A DNA stretch of 64,000 nt from Microbulbifer sp. MKSA007. GTDB taxonomy: Bacteria; Pseudomonadota; Gammaproteobacteria; Pseudomonadales; Cellvibrionaceae. Both the position numbers and the translations under genes were made by a program. The stretch lies in assembly GCA_032615215.1 (NCBI GenBank), contig CP128433.1, positions 2,253,501 to 2,317,500 of the forward strand, written 5' to 3'. Positions 43,359 through 52,612 of the stretch are shown here, piece by piece; position 1 is the first letter of the stretch; each line of letters opens with the position of its first letter. The notes beneath the pieces are model-generated. The model made no database searches. It was not told where the DNA came from and worked only from the letters and a program-made list of their open reading frames with translations.

Positions 43359-44106
43359 GGCCTGATTGTTCGAGCCAAGGCTAATCGTAGTTTAGAGATC
43401 GAAGGAGAAAATACGACTTTACTTTGGGACTATTTGTTCAAACAGAAGTCCATCGGAAAATACTCAGTCGGTATCTCCAAAAGAAATGGAGAGCCAGAAA
43501 GGGGAGCTAAGGTCAGTGTATCCATCGCAGAAGTAAGATTAGCGGGAAAAGGAAAATAAAAACGACCTCTTTCTATCTACGCAGTTTTTGCTAAGGAAAT
43601 TAAGCCCACCAGAAGGCAAAAAAGATATTGAATGGATGCTGCTGACCGACCTTGCAGTTGAGGACTTTAAGCAAGCGAGGATCATCATTGAGTGGTATCG
43701 AAGTCGATGGGAAATTGAAACCTATTTTAGAGTGGTGAAAGGCGGATGCCAGATAGAACGTAGTCGCTTTAGAACCGAGCAGCGAATGCTGAACTGTATA
43801 GCAATCTATATGATTATCGGGTGGCGTCTACAATCCATGACAACACGAGCACGAACGCTTCCTGATACATCGTGTACGAAAGTCCACTCTGAAAAAGAGT
43901 GGCGTATGATATGGATAATGTAAGCTAAAACCTCCCCACCAAATGAAACTTCAAGTATGAGAGATATAACTCGTATGTTGGCAGGACTTGGAGGCTTTCT
44001 GAGGCGGAGCGGCGATGGTGAGCCTGGAGTTAAAACCGTTTGGCAGGAGTAAACTAAGCTTCTCCATTATATGGAGGCAGCGGAGGCTTTAAATGGACTT
44101 GAATGA
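43359..44106 (+). pseudogene. Tn5/IS4-like transposase remnant
   Basis: Pieces in different frames: VRAKANRSLEIEGENTTLLW (from about 43370), then after a break SPPEGKKDIEWMLLTDLAVE and IEWYRSRWEIETYFRVVKGG (the YREK-type Glu region of IS4 transposases), and finally MLAGLGGFLRRSGDGEPG, then VKTVWQ, to about 44106. The N-terminal DD part is absent and several stops interrupt it. It marks the far end of the cassette array and probably came with a deletion. Confidence 0.8.
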
Positions 44107-44191
44107 TGTGTATAAAACACAGGCACGGCGCTATCAAAAATATAAAGTCTCCTTATTAGTACTCTGACCAGTTAGTAACTTATTTCTACTG

Positions 44192-44212
44192 ATTTCACCT
44201 TCATTTCACCTT
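44192..44212 (+). promoter_or_regulatory. tandem direct repeat, possible response-regulator site
   Basis: ATTTCACCTT occurs twice with 11-bp spacing, the arrangement bound by OmpR/PhoB-type regulators, about 50 bp upstream of the ABC gene. A fragment of such a regulator remains at 47437. Confidence 0.4.
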
Positions 44213-44258
44213 TCCTTCTTTAAAGTGCTACTCAACCAGTTATTTAAAGAAATTAACT

Positions 44259-44954
44259 ATGTCGAGTAGCATTCACTTAAAGCAAATTGACCATTATTTT
44301 ACCTTGGATAAACAACAGGTCAGCCTGTTTGAGGGTTTAAATGTTGAACTGCACAGTGGCCATTCTTACGCCATTGTGGGTCCCTCTGGAGTAGGCAAAT
44401 CAAGCTTATTACTGTTAATGGCGGGCCTTGAGCGTCCGGTTTCTGGCGAAGTGCAATTTCAGAAAAACGGTGAGCCACAATTATTAAAGAACCTGCGTCA
44501 AAACTCAGGTTTTATTTTTCAGCAGTTTCATTTGTTACCCGAACTTGATGCCTTAAACAACGTCGCACTGCCTTTAAAACTAAAAGGTGACAAGCACGCA
44601 TTATCCACAGCTGAATTATGGCTCGATAAGGTAGGGTTATCTGAGCGAATGTATCATAAACCACAGCAACTGAGTGGTGGTGAGCAACAACGGGTGGCCA
44701 TTGCCCGTGCTTTTGTAATGCAGCCGCAATTTATTTTTGCCGATGAGCCTACGGGCAACCTAGATGAGAATACCGCGCAGCATGTCGCGCAATTGATGTT
44801 TGATTTCTGTCAGCAAAACGGCGTAGGGCTGGTACTGGTCACTCACTCGATGGAATTAGCGCAGCAGGCCGATACCTTACTGCAATTGAGCCGAGGCAAA
44901 TTAGCGGTCAAGGCGCGCAACAAAGCTGCGGTTATGGCGGGCCCATTATGCTGA
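44259..44954 (+). CDS. ABC transporter ATPase (YbbA/LolD type)
   Basis: 231 aa. Walker A GPSGVGKSS, Q-loop FIFQQFHLLPE, signature LSGGEQQRVAIARA, Walker B FIFADEPTGNLDE and switch VLVTHS, all intact. It belongs to the family that works with FtsX/MacB-type permeases. It overlaps the permease start by 7 bases. The permease is interrupted, so the system may no longer work. Confidence 0.9.
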   Translation: MSSSIHLKQIDHYFTLDKQQVSLFEGLNVELHSGHSYAIVGPSGVGKSSLLLLMAGLERPVSGEVQFQKNGEPQLLKNLRQNSGFIFQQFHLLPELDALNNVALPLKLKGDKHALSTAELWLDKVGLSERMYHKPQQLSGGEQQRVAIARAFVMQPQFIFADEPTGNLDENTAQHVAQLMFDFCQQNGVGLVLVTHSMELAQQADTLLQLSRGKLAVKARNKAAVMAGPLC

Positions 44955-47419
44955 TTTTATTAGTGTGGCAGTTATTCCGCCAGCAATATCACCAAGCGGA
45001 TGTGCGCTTAATTCGCTGGACCCAAGCAACTTTGATGTTTTTCATTTTAACGCTCAGCTTAACCAGCAGTTCTATTCAAACTTATTTAGCCAATAATTTG
45101 CAGCAAATGCTCGGTAGCGATTTGGTGATTTCTCAGAATCAAGCACTAACCGATGCACAACTAAGCAAGTTGCACCAGTATGCGCGGCAGTTGAGTGTGA
45201 GCCAGCTGGTGAATGTAACCTTGACCAATGATCACCATTGGCAAGCGGTTCAATTAAAAGCAGTGGATGATCTTTATCCAGTGCAAGGCACAGTGCAAGT
45301 GGCATTTGAGGCGGATGGACAAGGACAACCCCTGAGCCATGGGCCTAAATCCGGTGAAATCTGGGTCGATAGCCGATTGTTTGCTTCGCTGCAGCTCACC
45401 CTTGGCCAATCCTTAGACATCGGACACGGACAATTGAAGCTCACAGGTTTGGTGCAACACGAACCCGACCGTCTGCTCGAAGGCCATTCCGTAGCGATGC
45501 GTGCATTGGTGCACCTGGATGATCTTTCACTGATACAAGCAGACAATGCCCGCTTTCGCTATTTACTTACGGGGGATGAAAGCGAACTGAACACCCTCAA
45601 ACAGTGGGCCACTACTGAGCTAGTGACTGCACAGTTTTATGATAAATACAGTGGCCATCCGCTGGCGATGTTTTGGCAACGGGTTGAGAATTTTGTGGGT
45701 TTAGCATCGGTACTGTTGTTTTTGATGGCTGCCATTGCTATCGACCAAGCCGGTCGACGTCAGTTGTTATCCCAGCACCGCTTTGCTGCGGTGTGTTTAG
45801 CCATGGGCAGCAATAAACCCCAAGTGTTTGCTTTATCATTTGGTCAATGGCTACTAACAGTCATTGCAGGTCTAATTCCGGCAACCGCCTTGGCATGGGG
45901 GGCGGAATACCTAATTTTGCAGCAAATGCAGATACAGTTTACGGACCTATCCGCCACCCGGGTATGGACGGATTTATTCAACAGTTACATGCTGTTATTA
46001 GCCCTATTGGCGATTTTCCAAATTCCCAATTGGCTAGTGATGGCCAAAGTAACCCCGGCGCAGTTGATTCGCCAAATGGCGAGTCCGAATCACCTATTGC
46101 CACGATATGGATTTGCGTTAATCGGTGTGGCTGTGGTGGCCTTTGTTTACTCCGATAACGGTCTGCTCACGGCCATGACTCTATCCGCTATGGCGGCCAC
46201 CTTGATGTTGATGGTGGTATTGACTTGGTTGGTATTGAGGTTGGGCTATACGGTGACGAGCCGTACAACGGGCATCATGGCTTTTGGTTTTTATATGATG
46301 AAACAGCGTTTGCTCAGCAAATCCATTCAAATTCTGGGTGTTGGCATGTGTGCCACTTTGTTGCTGTTCACCTTAAGTTTGATGAAGGACATTGGTCAAA
46401 CCATGGAAGGCTATACCCGCGAGCACGATGGTAATCTGATGATCACCCAGGCCAATGAACAACAGGTGCAAGACATACGCCAATGGAGTGCGCAAACTGG
46501 CAGTGAGATTCGCCAATTAAAGCCATTTTGGTACGGGCAGTTAAGTCATATCAATGGTCAGTCCTTGGTGGAATTAACCACCGGCCCCAGCGAAAGTTTG
46601 GCTAGCTTACAGAAGCCTATCCGCTTGCATTTCAGTATTAAGTAAGCAAACAACAACCAAACCGTGATTGGCCAACGCTGGCAAGATCGGGATGCTGACT
46701 GGCAACAAGTATCGGTGGAGCAAGAAGTTATGACTGATATGGGGTTGAAGCTCGGCGACCAATTGCGGTTTGAAGTTGCGGGGCAATCTTTGAACTTTGA
46801 AATCAAAGCTAGTCATAAATATGTACCAGGCAAAGGTTCCATCACCTTTTGGTTTAATGTGCCGCAAAGCACCATGAACCAGCTTCAAATATCGCCTCTT
46901 TATATGGGTAGCCTTGAGCTTGTTGACACTGCTTGGGTGCAGTTGGCAGAGCTTTGGCTGCGTCATCCAACTTTGCGGTTAATATCGGTGCGCGAATTAA
47001 CGCAACGCTTTGATGATACTTTGTCGATGGTCATTAAGTTGGTATCTGGATTTAGTTTGATGATTATTGTGCTGGCACTGTTGGTGATCAGTGCATCGGT
47101 CAAAGGCTATGAAGCTGATGAGTGTAAAAAGAATGCCTTACTGATCAGCTTTGGTCAATCACGCCTTGCGTGCTGTAAACTAAGCCTGTTTGAGTGGTTG
47201 CTGACTTCTTTAATTGCTAGCGTGGGTGCCATTTTAGGTACTTACCTTATGGCTCAATTGATTTATCAGTCTCAATTTGGCATCAATTATAAGCCTGATT
47301 GGTTATGGATCATCGCTACTTTACTCGTCAGTGCATTGGTGGTGTGCAGCGCTGGTATGATAGCCAATCGCAGCAGTTTAAAGTTTTCCGTTGGAACCTT
47401 GTTAAGGAACACAGGGTGA
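44948..47419 (+). pseudogene. FtsX-type ABC permease interrupted by an in-frame stop
   Basis: Reads MLILLVWQLFRQQYHQAD and continues to RLHFSIK, then TAA at 46643-46645, and goes on in the same frame with ANNNQTVIGQRWQDRDADW to 47419. About 823 codons in all, the normal size for the two-module (YbbP-like) permease: two sets of membrane helices and two periplasmic domains. This is a base substitution, not a length change, so unlike the other breaks it looks like true decay. The C-terminal part could not assemble a working pump alone. Confidence 0.85.
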
Positions 47420-47436
47420 ATAACATTTCAATTTAG

Positions 47437-47532
47437 TTGGTGGAAGACCAACAGGATTTGGCCATTAATGTCACAGAATATTTTGAGCCAAAAGGTCCGT
47501 CGGTAGATTGTGCGAACTGTCTCAGGGGATGA
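47437..47532 (+). pseudogene. response-regulator fragment
   Basis: Reads LVEDQQDLAINVTEYFEPKG, then PSVDCANCLRG and stop. This is the beginning of an OmpR-type receiver domain (conserved acidic pair ED, then EYFExxG..VD.A). Nothing that continues it is found downstream. It fits the neighbouring export locus, whose promoter has an OmpR-like repeat. Confidence 0.55.
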
Positions 47533-47809
47533 CATGAACTTTGATCATCCGGGGGGCAGCATGGTCTTCTGAACAATACAGGCGAAGATATAGAGTTGCT
47601 TAACGATGGAGGTTGCATATTAATGGTATGTAAATTGTAAAAATGTGTGTTGCGATACCTATAAAGAGTGCTCCATGCCTCTGGGCGCACTGTGTTCGGC
47701 ATAGTGTGCATCGCCGTTTACGGTGATATTAGTGAGTAAAAAATGTGAAGATAATTATCGCTATAGTTAAATCTGCACATGATTTTAGTATTTACTAAGA
47801 AAATTATTC

Positions 47810-48054
47810 ATGAAAAAGAGCCTTGATCAGCTAATAGATAATAGAGAAGACTGGCGAACAATAGCATTTGCTTTTTACTCCCTGGTTCACAATGACCCAA
47901 GTGATTGGGATAAGCTTTCAGACGAATTGAAAAATAGTGAAATAGGCAATATTGTCAGAAATATATAGATACTAAAGATGCTCAGTACCTAATGGGGGCA
48001 GGTAAGATGCTTGCAGGTAAAAATTGGTACACAGCTCTTGGAAGAGCATTTTAA
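47810..48054 (+). CDS. small hypothetical protein, one-base break
   Basis: Not in a long frame. ATG at 47810 gives MKKSLDQLIDNREDWRTIAF and stops at 47968 after RNI. From there another frame reads DTKDAQYLMGAGKMLAGKNW and ends ALGRAF at 48052-48054. The total is one base short of 82 codons, so a single missing base would give one 81-aa helical protein. No family recognised. It might instead be two chance frames. Confidence 0.4.
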
Positions 48055-49112
48055 ATGTTTGTTATTTTAAGTTGGTATAAAAGTTGTGGTGTGTCAAAAA
48101 GATGTTAAGTATTGCAAATTAGAGTGAAATTATTTTTCCTAGATTTAACGCTGCTCGCACTCGAAAGATAATATTTCTTGATAAAGCTGAATCCAATCCA
48201 CTGTTGGTTGGCTTATTTCTGGAAATTGCAATAAGCGATTATTCCAGAGCCTTTCAGATGTGTATGCAGTTTATGGCTTCGTTTAACAGTACATTGTGCT
48301 GCCAGGGATGGCACTAAAGTATGAGGCTGTCGTTCATAAAGCTCTTCTCGCTAATTATCTTTACTCCCTTTGAGGGGATGGTTTGTTGTTCAGATCGACT
48401 CAGTGTGTTTTTTCAAGAAATGTCAGGTAAGTGCCTGTAATGTCCTAGTGAATACAATTCTAGTAGAATAAAATCAAATAGCTGGTGCTGTTATATATGG
48501 CAATGATGGCAGTTCCACGCTATCCGTATTTGGGTTAAGTGGGCTTTAATTATTTGGGGCTCATAAAATAAGACAAATAAATCCGATATCAGCAGAAAGT
48601 GTAATTTAGGTAATTGAATGGAAATGTGTTGGATTTATAGTATTAAGTACTGCCGCATTAGTACTTTTATCACTATCTGTGTTGGGCTGGCTCGTGTTTA
48701 TAGGAAATATATGCTGGGATGACGCCCCTTTTAATCCAAAAAATATTCGCTAAGGTGTAACTTTTTTGACTTTGCAGTTTGTTAAAAGAAAAAATGGATT
48801 GTTGTCTTTTTAAAAGGGCTTGCCAATAATTTGAATCTCAAAAAATTACTGTTTCTGTGAGCTGGTATCTTTACAAGTAATTACTTTGCAAGTAATTTCA
48901 TTAGCTTGCCTTAATTGTTGGTTTTGAATTTTAGATTCTGATAATACAAGTGCTGTCGGCACTAAAAGAATGTCAGGAATTATGGTCATTTACAATTGAA
49001 ATGGGGGAGAGAACAGTCTGTTTTAAAGTGTTTTTAGGTGTTTATCATTAGAAAGTGATCGGTAGTTAGAATGCTACATTGGTCACATGGATATAGCAAA
49101 AAGGAAAATCCA
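48055..49112. other. gene-poor AT-rich stretch
   Basis: About 1.06 kb with no credible gene on either strand, no repeat copies of other parts of the window and no RNA-gene features that I can recognise. It may hold the promoter of the haloperoxidase gene near its end. Confidence 0.6.
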
Positions 49113-50612
49113 ATGCTAAAAGATGTAACTTATAAAAAAGCTTTAAAAAGTATTATAGGATTAGTATTTGTGTCAGCAAGCTGGCAAGCGCAGGCCATCA
49201 GTTGTCCTCAGTTAGAGGACGTTTCATTGCCTCCAAAATGTAGCTCTGAAGAGCTAGGAACTTGTAATGTTGCGGTACAAAATATAATCCCAGCTGCAGC
49301 CTGTGCAATCTTCGAAGTGTCTCCGGCTGCAAATGATGCGACGTTGGTACTCCGTTTTACAACGCTAATCACTAACTCCTGGTTTGATGCAACAGCACCT
49401 TATCATCCGACAGCAAAGGGCGTTTACTCAGATATTAGTCGAATGACAGAGCCGACAGATAATACTGAGTTAAATATTGCATTGACCTATGCTTCCCACA
49501 AAGTACTAAGTGGTTTATTTCCCCATTTGGTATCTGAATGGGATGATATGCTAATTGAGCTAGGGTTAGATCCTGAAAATATTTCAGAAGATACGACGAC
49601 ACCAATTGGTATAGGAAATTATGCTGGCAGAAAAGTTCTGGAAGGACGTGTCAATGATGGGATGAATCAGTTAGGTAATGAAGGTAACCAGCTTTATCAT
49701 CGCTTGCCTTATGCCGATTATACCGACTTTAAACCTGCTAATTCTGCCTACAAGCTGCGTTTTCCATCAAAATGGCAGCCGGCAGTTTTAATGGAGCGAC
49801 CAGGCGTATTTCGGGTTCAGCAGTTCGTAACTCCTCAAATTGCATTGACTACGCCCTACAGCTACGAATCTCCTGATGAGTTCACTTCGCCGATACCAAT
49901 TAAATCCAAAATTTGGAACTACCCCAGTTACGTAGCGCAAGTAAATGATGTATTGGCGACATCAGCGAATTTAACTGATGAGCAGAAGATGAAAGCTGAG
50001 TTATTTGATATGAAGATATTCAGCTTAGGCTTCGCTGCCGTTTTTGCATCTGAATCTCAAGCTTTATCCCTGATGGATTTCATACACTATGACTTCCTGA
50101 CTAATATGGCAGCTTTTGATACTGCTATTGCTATCTGGAAGGAAAAGCGTCGCCATAACTCAGTAAGACCTTTTTCTGCTGTTCGATATATTTATAAGGA
50201 TGAACCTGTAACGGCTTGGGGTGGTGCTGGAAAGGGAACCGTGGATGATTTACCCGCCAGTCAGTGGACTAGCTATCTGCCTGTAGCTGATCATCCCGAG
50301 TACCCCTCCGCATCAGCTAGCTTTTGTGCTGCGCATGCCGAGACAAGCCGCTTGTTTTTACCTCAAGGCGATACTTTGGGATATTCTGTAACTGCTCTGT
50401 CTGGCAGCTCTCAGATTGAACCTGGTGTAACACCACAAACTGACTTGAATCTATATTTCCCTACCTGGACTTCATTTGAAGAGGACTGTGGTAATAGTCG
50501 TGTATGGGGAGGTGTACACTTTGAGCCTTCAGTACCTGCAGGGCAGGCGGTAGGTCATCAAGTGGCACATCGTGCTTTTCAGTTTTACCTCTCAAAATTA
50601 GAAGGTAACTAA
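49113..50612 (+). CDS. vanadium-dependent haloperoxidase/PAP2-superfamily protein, secreted
   Basis: 499 aa from the ATG at 49113 (AAGGAAAA upstream). Signal peptide ending WQAQA. Vanadate/phosphate site elements: KEKRRHNSVRPFSAVRY (Lys/Arg pair), DHPEYPSASASFCAAHAE (in place of the usual PSGH), and SRVWGGVHFEPSVPAGQAVG, where Arg and His bind the oxyanion. This is the pattern of the long vanadium-chloroperoxidase-like family, which either halogenates with peroxide or acts as phosphatase. The PSA change from PSGH leaves the activity open. Four or more Cys suggest disulfides. Confidence 0.8.
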   Translation: MLKDVTYKKALKSIIGLVFVSASWQAQAISCPQLEDVSLPPKCSSEELGTCNVAVQNIIPAAACAIFEVSPAANDATLVLRFTTLITNSWFDATAPYHPTAKGVYSDISRMTEPTDNTELNIALTYASHKVLSGLFPHLVSEWDDMLIELGLDPENISEDTTTPIGIGNYAGRKVLEGRVNDGMNQLGNEGNQLYHRLPYADYTDFKPANSAYKLRFPSKWQPAVLMERPGVFRVQQFVTPQIALTTPYSYESPDEFTSPIPIKSKIWNYPSYVAQVNDVLATSANLTDEQKMKAELFDMKIFSLGFAAVFASESQALSLMDFIHYDFLTNMAAFDTAIAIWKEKRRHNSVRPFSAVRYIYKDEPVTAWGGAGKGTVDDLPASQWTSYLPVADHPEYPSASASFCAAHAETSRLFLPQGDTLGYSVTALSGSSQIEPGVTPQTDLNLYFPTWTSFEEDCGNSRVWGGVHFEPSVPAGQAVGHQVAHRAFQFYLSKLEGN

Positions 50613-50626
50613 GAGAGATGACGTGG

Positions 50627-50683
50627 GGCAGAAGAATCACTAATTGATAAGCTCGGATCCAATTAGTATCTTCTGCCTCATTT
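50627..50683 (+). terminator. strong hairpin after the haloperoxidase gene
   Basis: GGCAGAAGA-ACTAATTG pairs with CAATTAGT-TCTTCTGCC, a stem of about 17 bp with a small bulge. No U tract follows, so termination strength is unsure. Confidence 0.55.
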
Positions 50684-51110
50684 ATAAGTTAGATGTTTCT
50701 ATTCTGGGACCTCTGTTCATCTATGTTTAAAATGTGAGCTAAGTTGTCATTAGATAATCTTTTATCTCGATACTTGGGAAATCTAGAGTGGCTTTCGATC
50801 ACAAGAAATGTGAACCTAAGAACCCGATAATAAGTTCACTCAAGTGACTGAAAAGGCCATATAGATAATGCAGCCTATTGTACCATAAGTTAAGAAGTGA
50901 AATACTTGACAATGATTTTTGACAGAGGAGCCTGAATCTCAGTAGGGAACAATATCCCGTTGATGTATTTCTGCAGTTTTTAGATGTTTTACAGGGCTTA
51001 ACTTTAATTAAAATATAATTCGGTCCTGTTTCTCTTATGCTAATTACTTTACTTATAATAATTGGATTGTTATTGCCTGCAGTATGGCAGGTATTGTTAG
51101 GATAATTGTG
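50684..51110 (+). other. leader region of tryptophanase gene
   Basis: About 427 bp without a large gene. It holds a short frame (51037-51105) directly before the tryptophanase start. No perfect CRP site is seen. Confidence 0.5.
51037..51105 (+). CDS. possible leader peptide before tryptophanase
   Basis: 22 codons, MLITLLIIIGLLLPAVWQVL then LG and stop, ending 5 bases before the tryptophanase ATG. It has one Trp near the end (PAVWQ). TnaC leaders also carry a single critical Trp, but this peptide is more hydrophobic and much closer to the gene than in E. coli, and no TnaC motif (WFxxD) is present. It may be a coupling peptide, a chance frame or an unusual sensor. Confidence 0.3.
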   Translation: MLITLLIIIGLLLPAVWQVLLG

Positions 51111-52508
51111 ATGAAGCGAATCCCTGAACCCTTCCGTATAAAAATGGTTGAGCCGATCAAGATGACAACCTATAAAGATAGGGAGGTTGCACTCAATAAG
51201 GCTGGATTAAATCCGTTTTTACTGCGCAGTGATGATGTCTATATTGACCTATTGACAGATTCAGGTACTGGTGCAATGAGTGATAATCAATGGGCGGGTT
51301 TGATGCTTGGTGATGAGTCCTATGCCGGTAGCCGAAACTACTACAATTTGTGCAATGCAGTAGAGCATTTTTTCGGGTATAAATTGGTTGTTCCTACACA
51401 TCAGGGGCGTGGAGCAGAACAAATTTTGTTTCCTGCGCTGATTGAGCGTATGCGTCAAGTGCGTGGAGGGACGGAGCCTGTATTTATTTCAAATTATCAT
51501 TTTGATACTACTGCAGGGCATATAGAGTTAAATGGCGGAAAAGCAATTAATGTGGTGGATAAACGTGCTTTTGATACCACGACAGCATACGACTGGAAAG
51601 GTAACTTTGATTTACAACGCCTGGTTGCCACTATTGAGGAGCACGGAAGCCACAATGTCTGTGCGATTATAACTACTGTGACCTGTAACAGTTCTGGTGG
51701 TCAGCCTGTGTCCATGAAAAATATGCAGGCAGTTTATGAAATTGCTACTAAGTATGATATCCCAGTGGTAATTGATTCGGCTCGATATTGCGAGAATGCT
51801 TACTTTATAAAGCAAAGGGAAGAGGGGTATCAAGAGAAATCGATTTTAGAAATTATTCGCGAGATGTATCAATATGGGGACATGTTGACAATGTCCGCAA
51901 AAAAAGACCCTATGGTAAATATTGGTGGCCTTTGCTGTATTCGAAACAATGAGGAACTGTTTCAAGCCGTACAAACCCGCTGCGTCCCTATGGAGGGTTT
52001 TGTGACCTACGGAGGGATGGCTGGTCGCGATATGGAAGCGCTGGCCCGGGGGCTCTATGAGGCTGCCGATGAGAGCTATTTGAGCTACCGAATTGGCCAA
52101 GTGGCCTATCTGGGAGAGCGATTGAGATCTGCTGGAGTACCCATTCAATATCCCACAGGTGGGCATGCAGTTTTTGTAGATGCATCGAAGATTCTTCCCC
52201 ATATTCCATCAGAGCAGTTTCCGGCACAGGTGTTAACCAATGCGCTGTATCTAGAAGCGGGAATCAGGGCTGTGGAAATTGGCTCTTTACTTCTTGGGCG
52301 GGACCCGGATACCGGTGAACAAAAGAAAGCAGATCTAGAATTAATGCGGCTTACTATTCCACGTAGAGTCTATACAAATGATCATATGGATTATGTAGCA
52401 GATGCGATTATCGAACTTTGCTCGCGGGCCAATGAATTGCGGGGGCTAGCTTTCGAGTATGAGCCACAAGTTCTACGACATTTTACTGCCAGATTTACAG
52501 AGATTTGA
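51111..52508 (+). CDS. tnaA: tryptophanase
   Basis: 465 aa from the ATG at 51111. Beta-eliminating PLP lyase: LLTDSGTGAMSDNQWAGLM, THQGRGAEQ, TVTCNSSGGQPVSM, DSARYCENAYFIKQRE and MSAKKDPMVNIGG with the PLP Lys. AVEIGSLLLGRDP matches tryptophanase; tyrosine phenol-lyase has an Arg in this region (SMERG). Some segments (AGRDMEALARG, VYTNDHMDYVAD) are closer to tyrosine phenol-lyase, so activity on tyrosine is not excluded. It cleaves tryptophan to indole, pyruvate and ammonia. Confidence 0.88.
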   Translation: MKRIPEPFRIKMVEPIKMTTYKDREVALNKAGLNPFLLRSDDVYIDLLTDSGTGAMSDNQWAGLMLGDESYAGSRNYYNLCNAVEHFFGYKLVVPTHQGRGAEQILFPALIERMRQVRGGTEPVFISNYHFDTTAGHIELNGGKAINVVDKRAFDTTTAYDWKGNFDLQRLVATIEEHGSHNVCAIITTVTCNSSGGQPVSMKNMQAVYEIATKYDIPVVIDSARYCENAYFIKQREEGYQEKSILEIIREMYQYGDMLTMSAKKDPMVNIGGLCCIRNNEELFQAVQTRCVPMEGFVTYGGMAGRDMEALARGLYEAADESYLSYRIGQVAYLGERLRSAGVPIQYPTGGHAVFVDASKILPHIPSEQFPAQVLTNALYLEAGIRAVEIGSLLLGRDPDTGEQKKADLELMRLTIPRRVYTNDHMDYVADAIIELCSRANELRGLAFEYEPQVLRHFTARFTEI

Positions 52509-52567
52509 GCTATAATTAACTATTTTTTCTATTATAGTAAAACCATTCTTTAGTATATTTTACAACT

Positions 52568-52611
52568 AAAATAAGGTGGATACATTGGATGTTTGTATCC
52601 ACCTTATTTTT
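52568..52611. terminator. bidirectional terminator between convergent genes
   Basis: AAATAAGGTGGATAC pairs with GTATCCACCTTATTT and is followed by a T run. It serves tryptophanase on the + strand and, with its A/T flanks, the convergent lipoprotein gene. Confidence 0.85.
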
Positions 52612-52612
52612 T

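Noticed and set aside
47433..47711. 92-codon frame on the - strand past the permease
   Set aside because: Composition is unlike a protein, and the + strand shows a recognisable regulator fragment in the same place.
50740..50760. CRP site before tryptophanase (TGTGAGCTAAGTTGTCAT)
   Set aside because: The second half does not match TCACA well enough to call.
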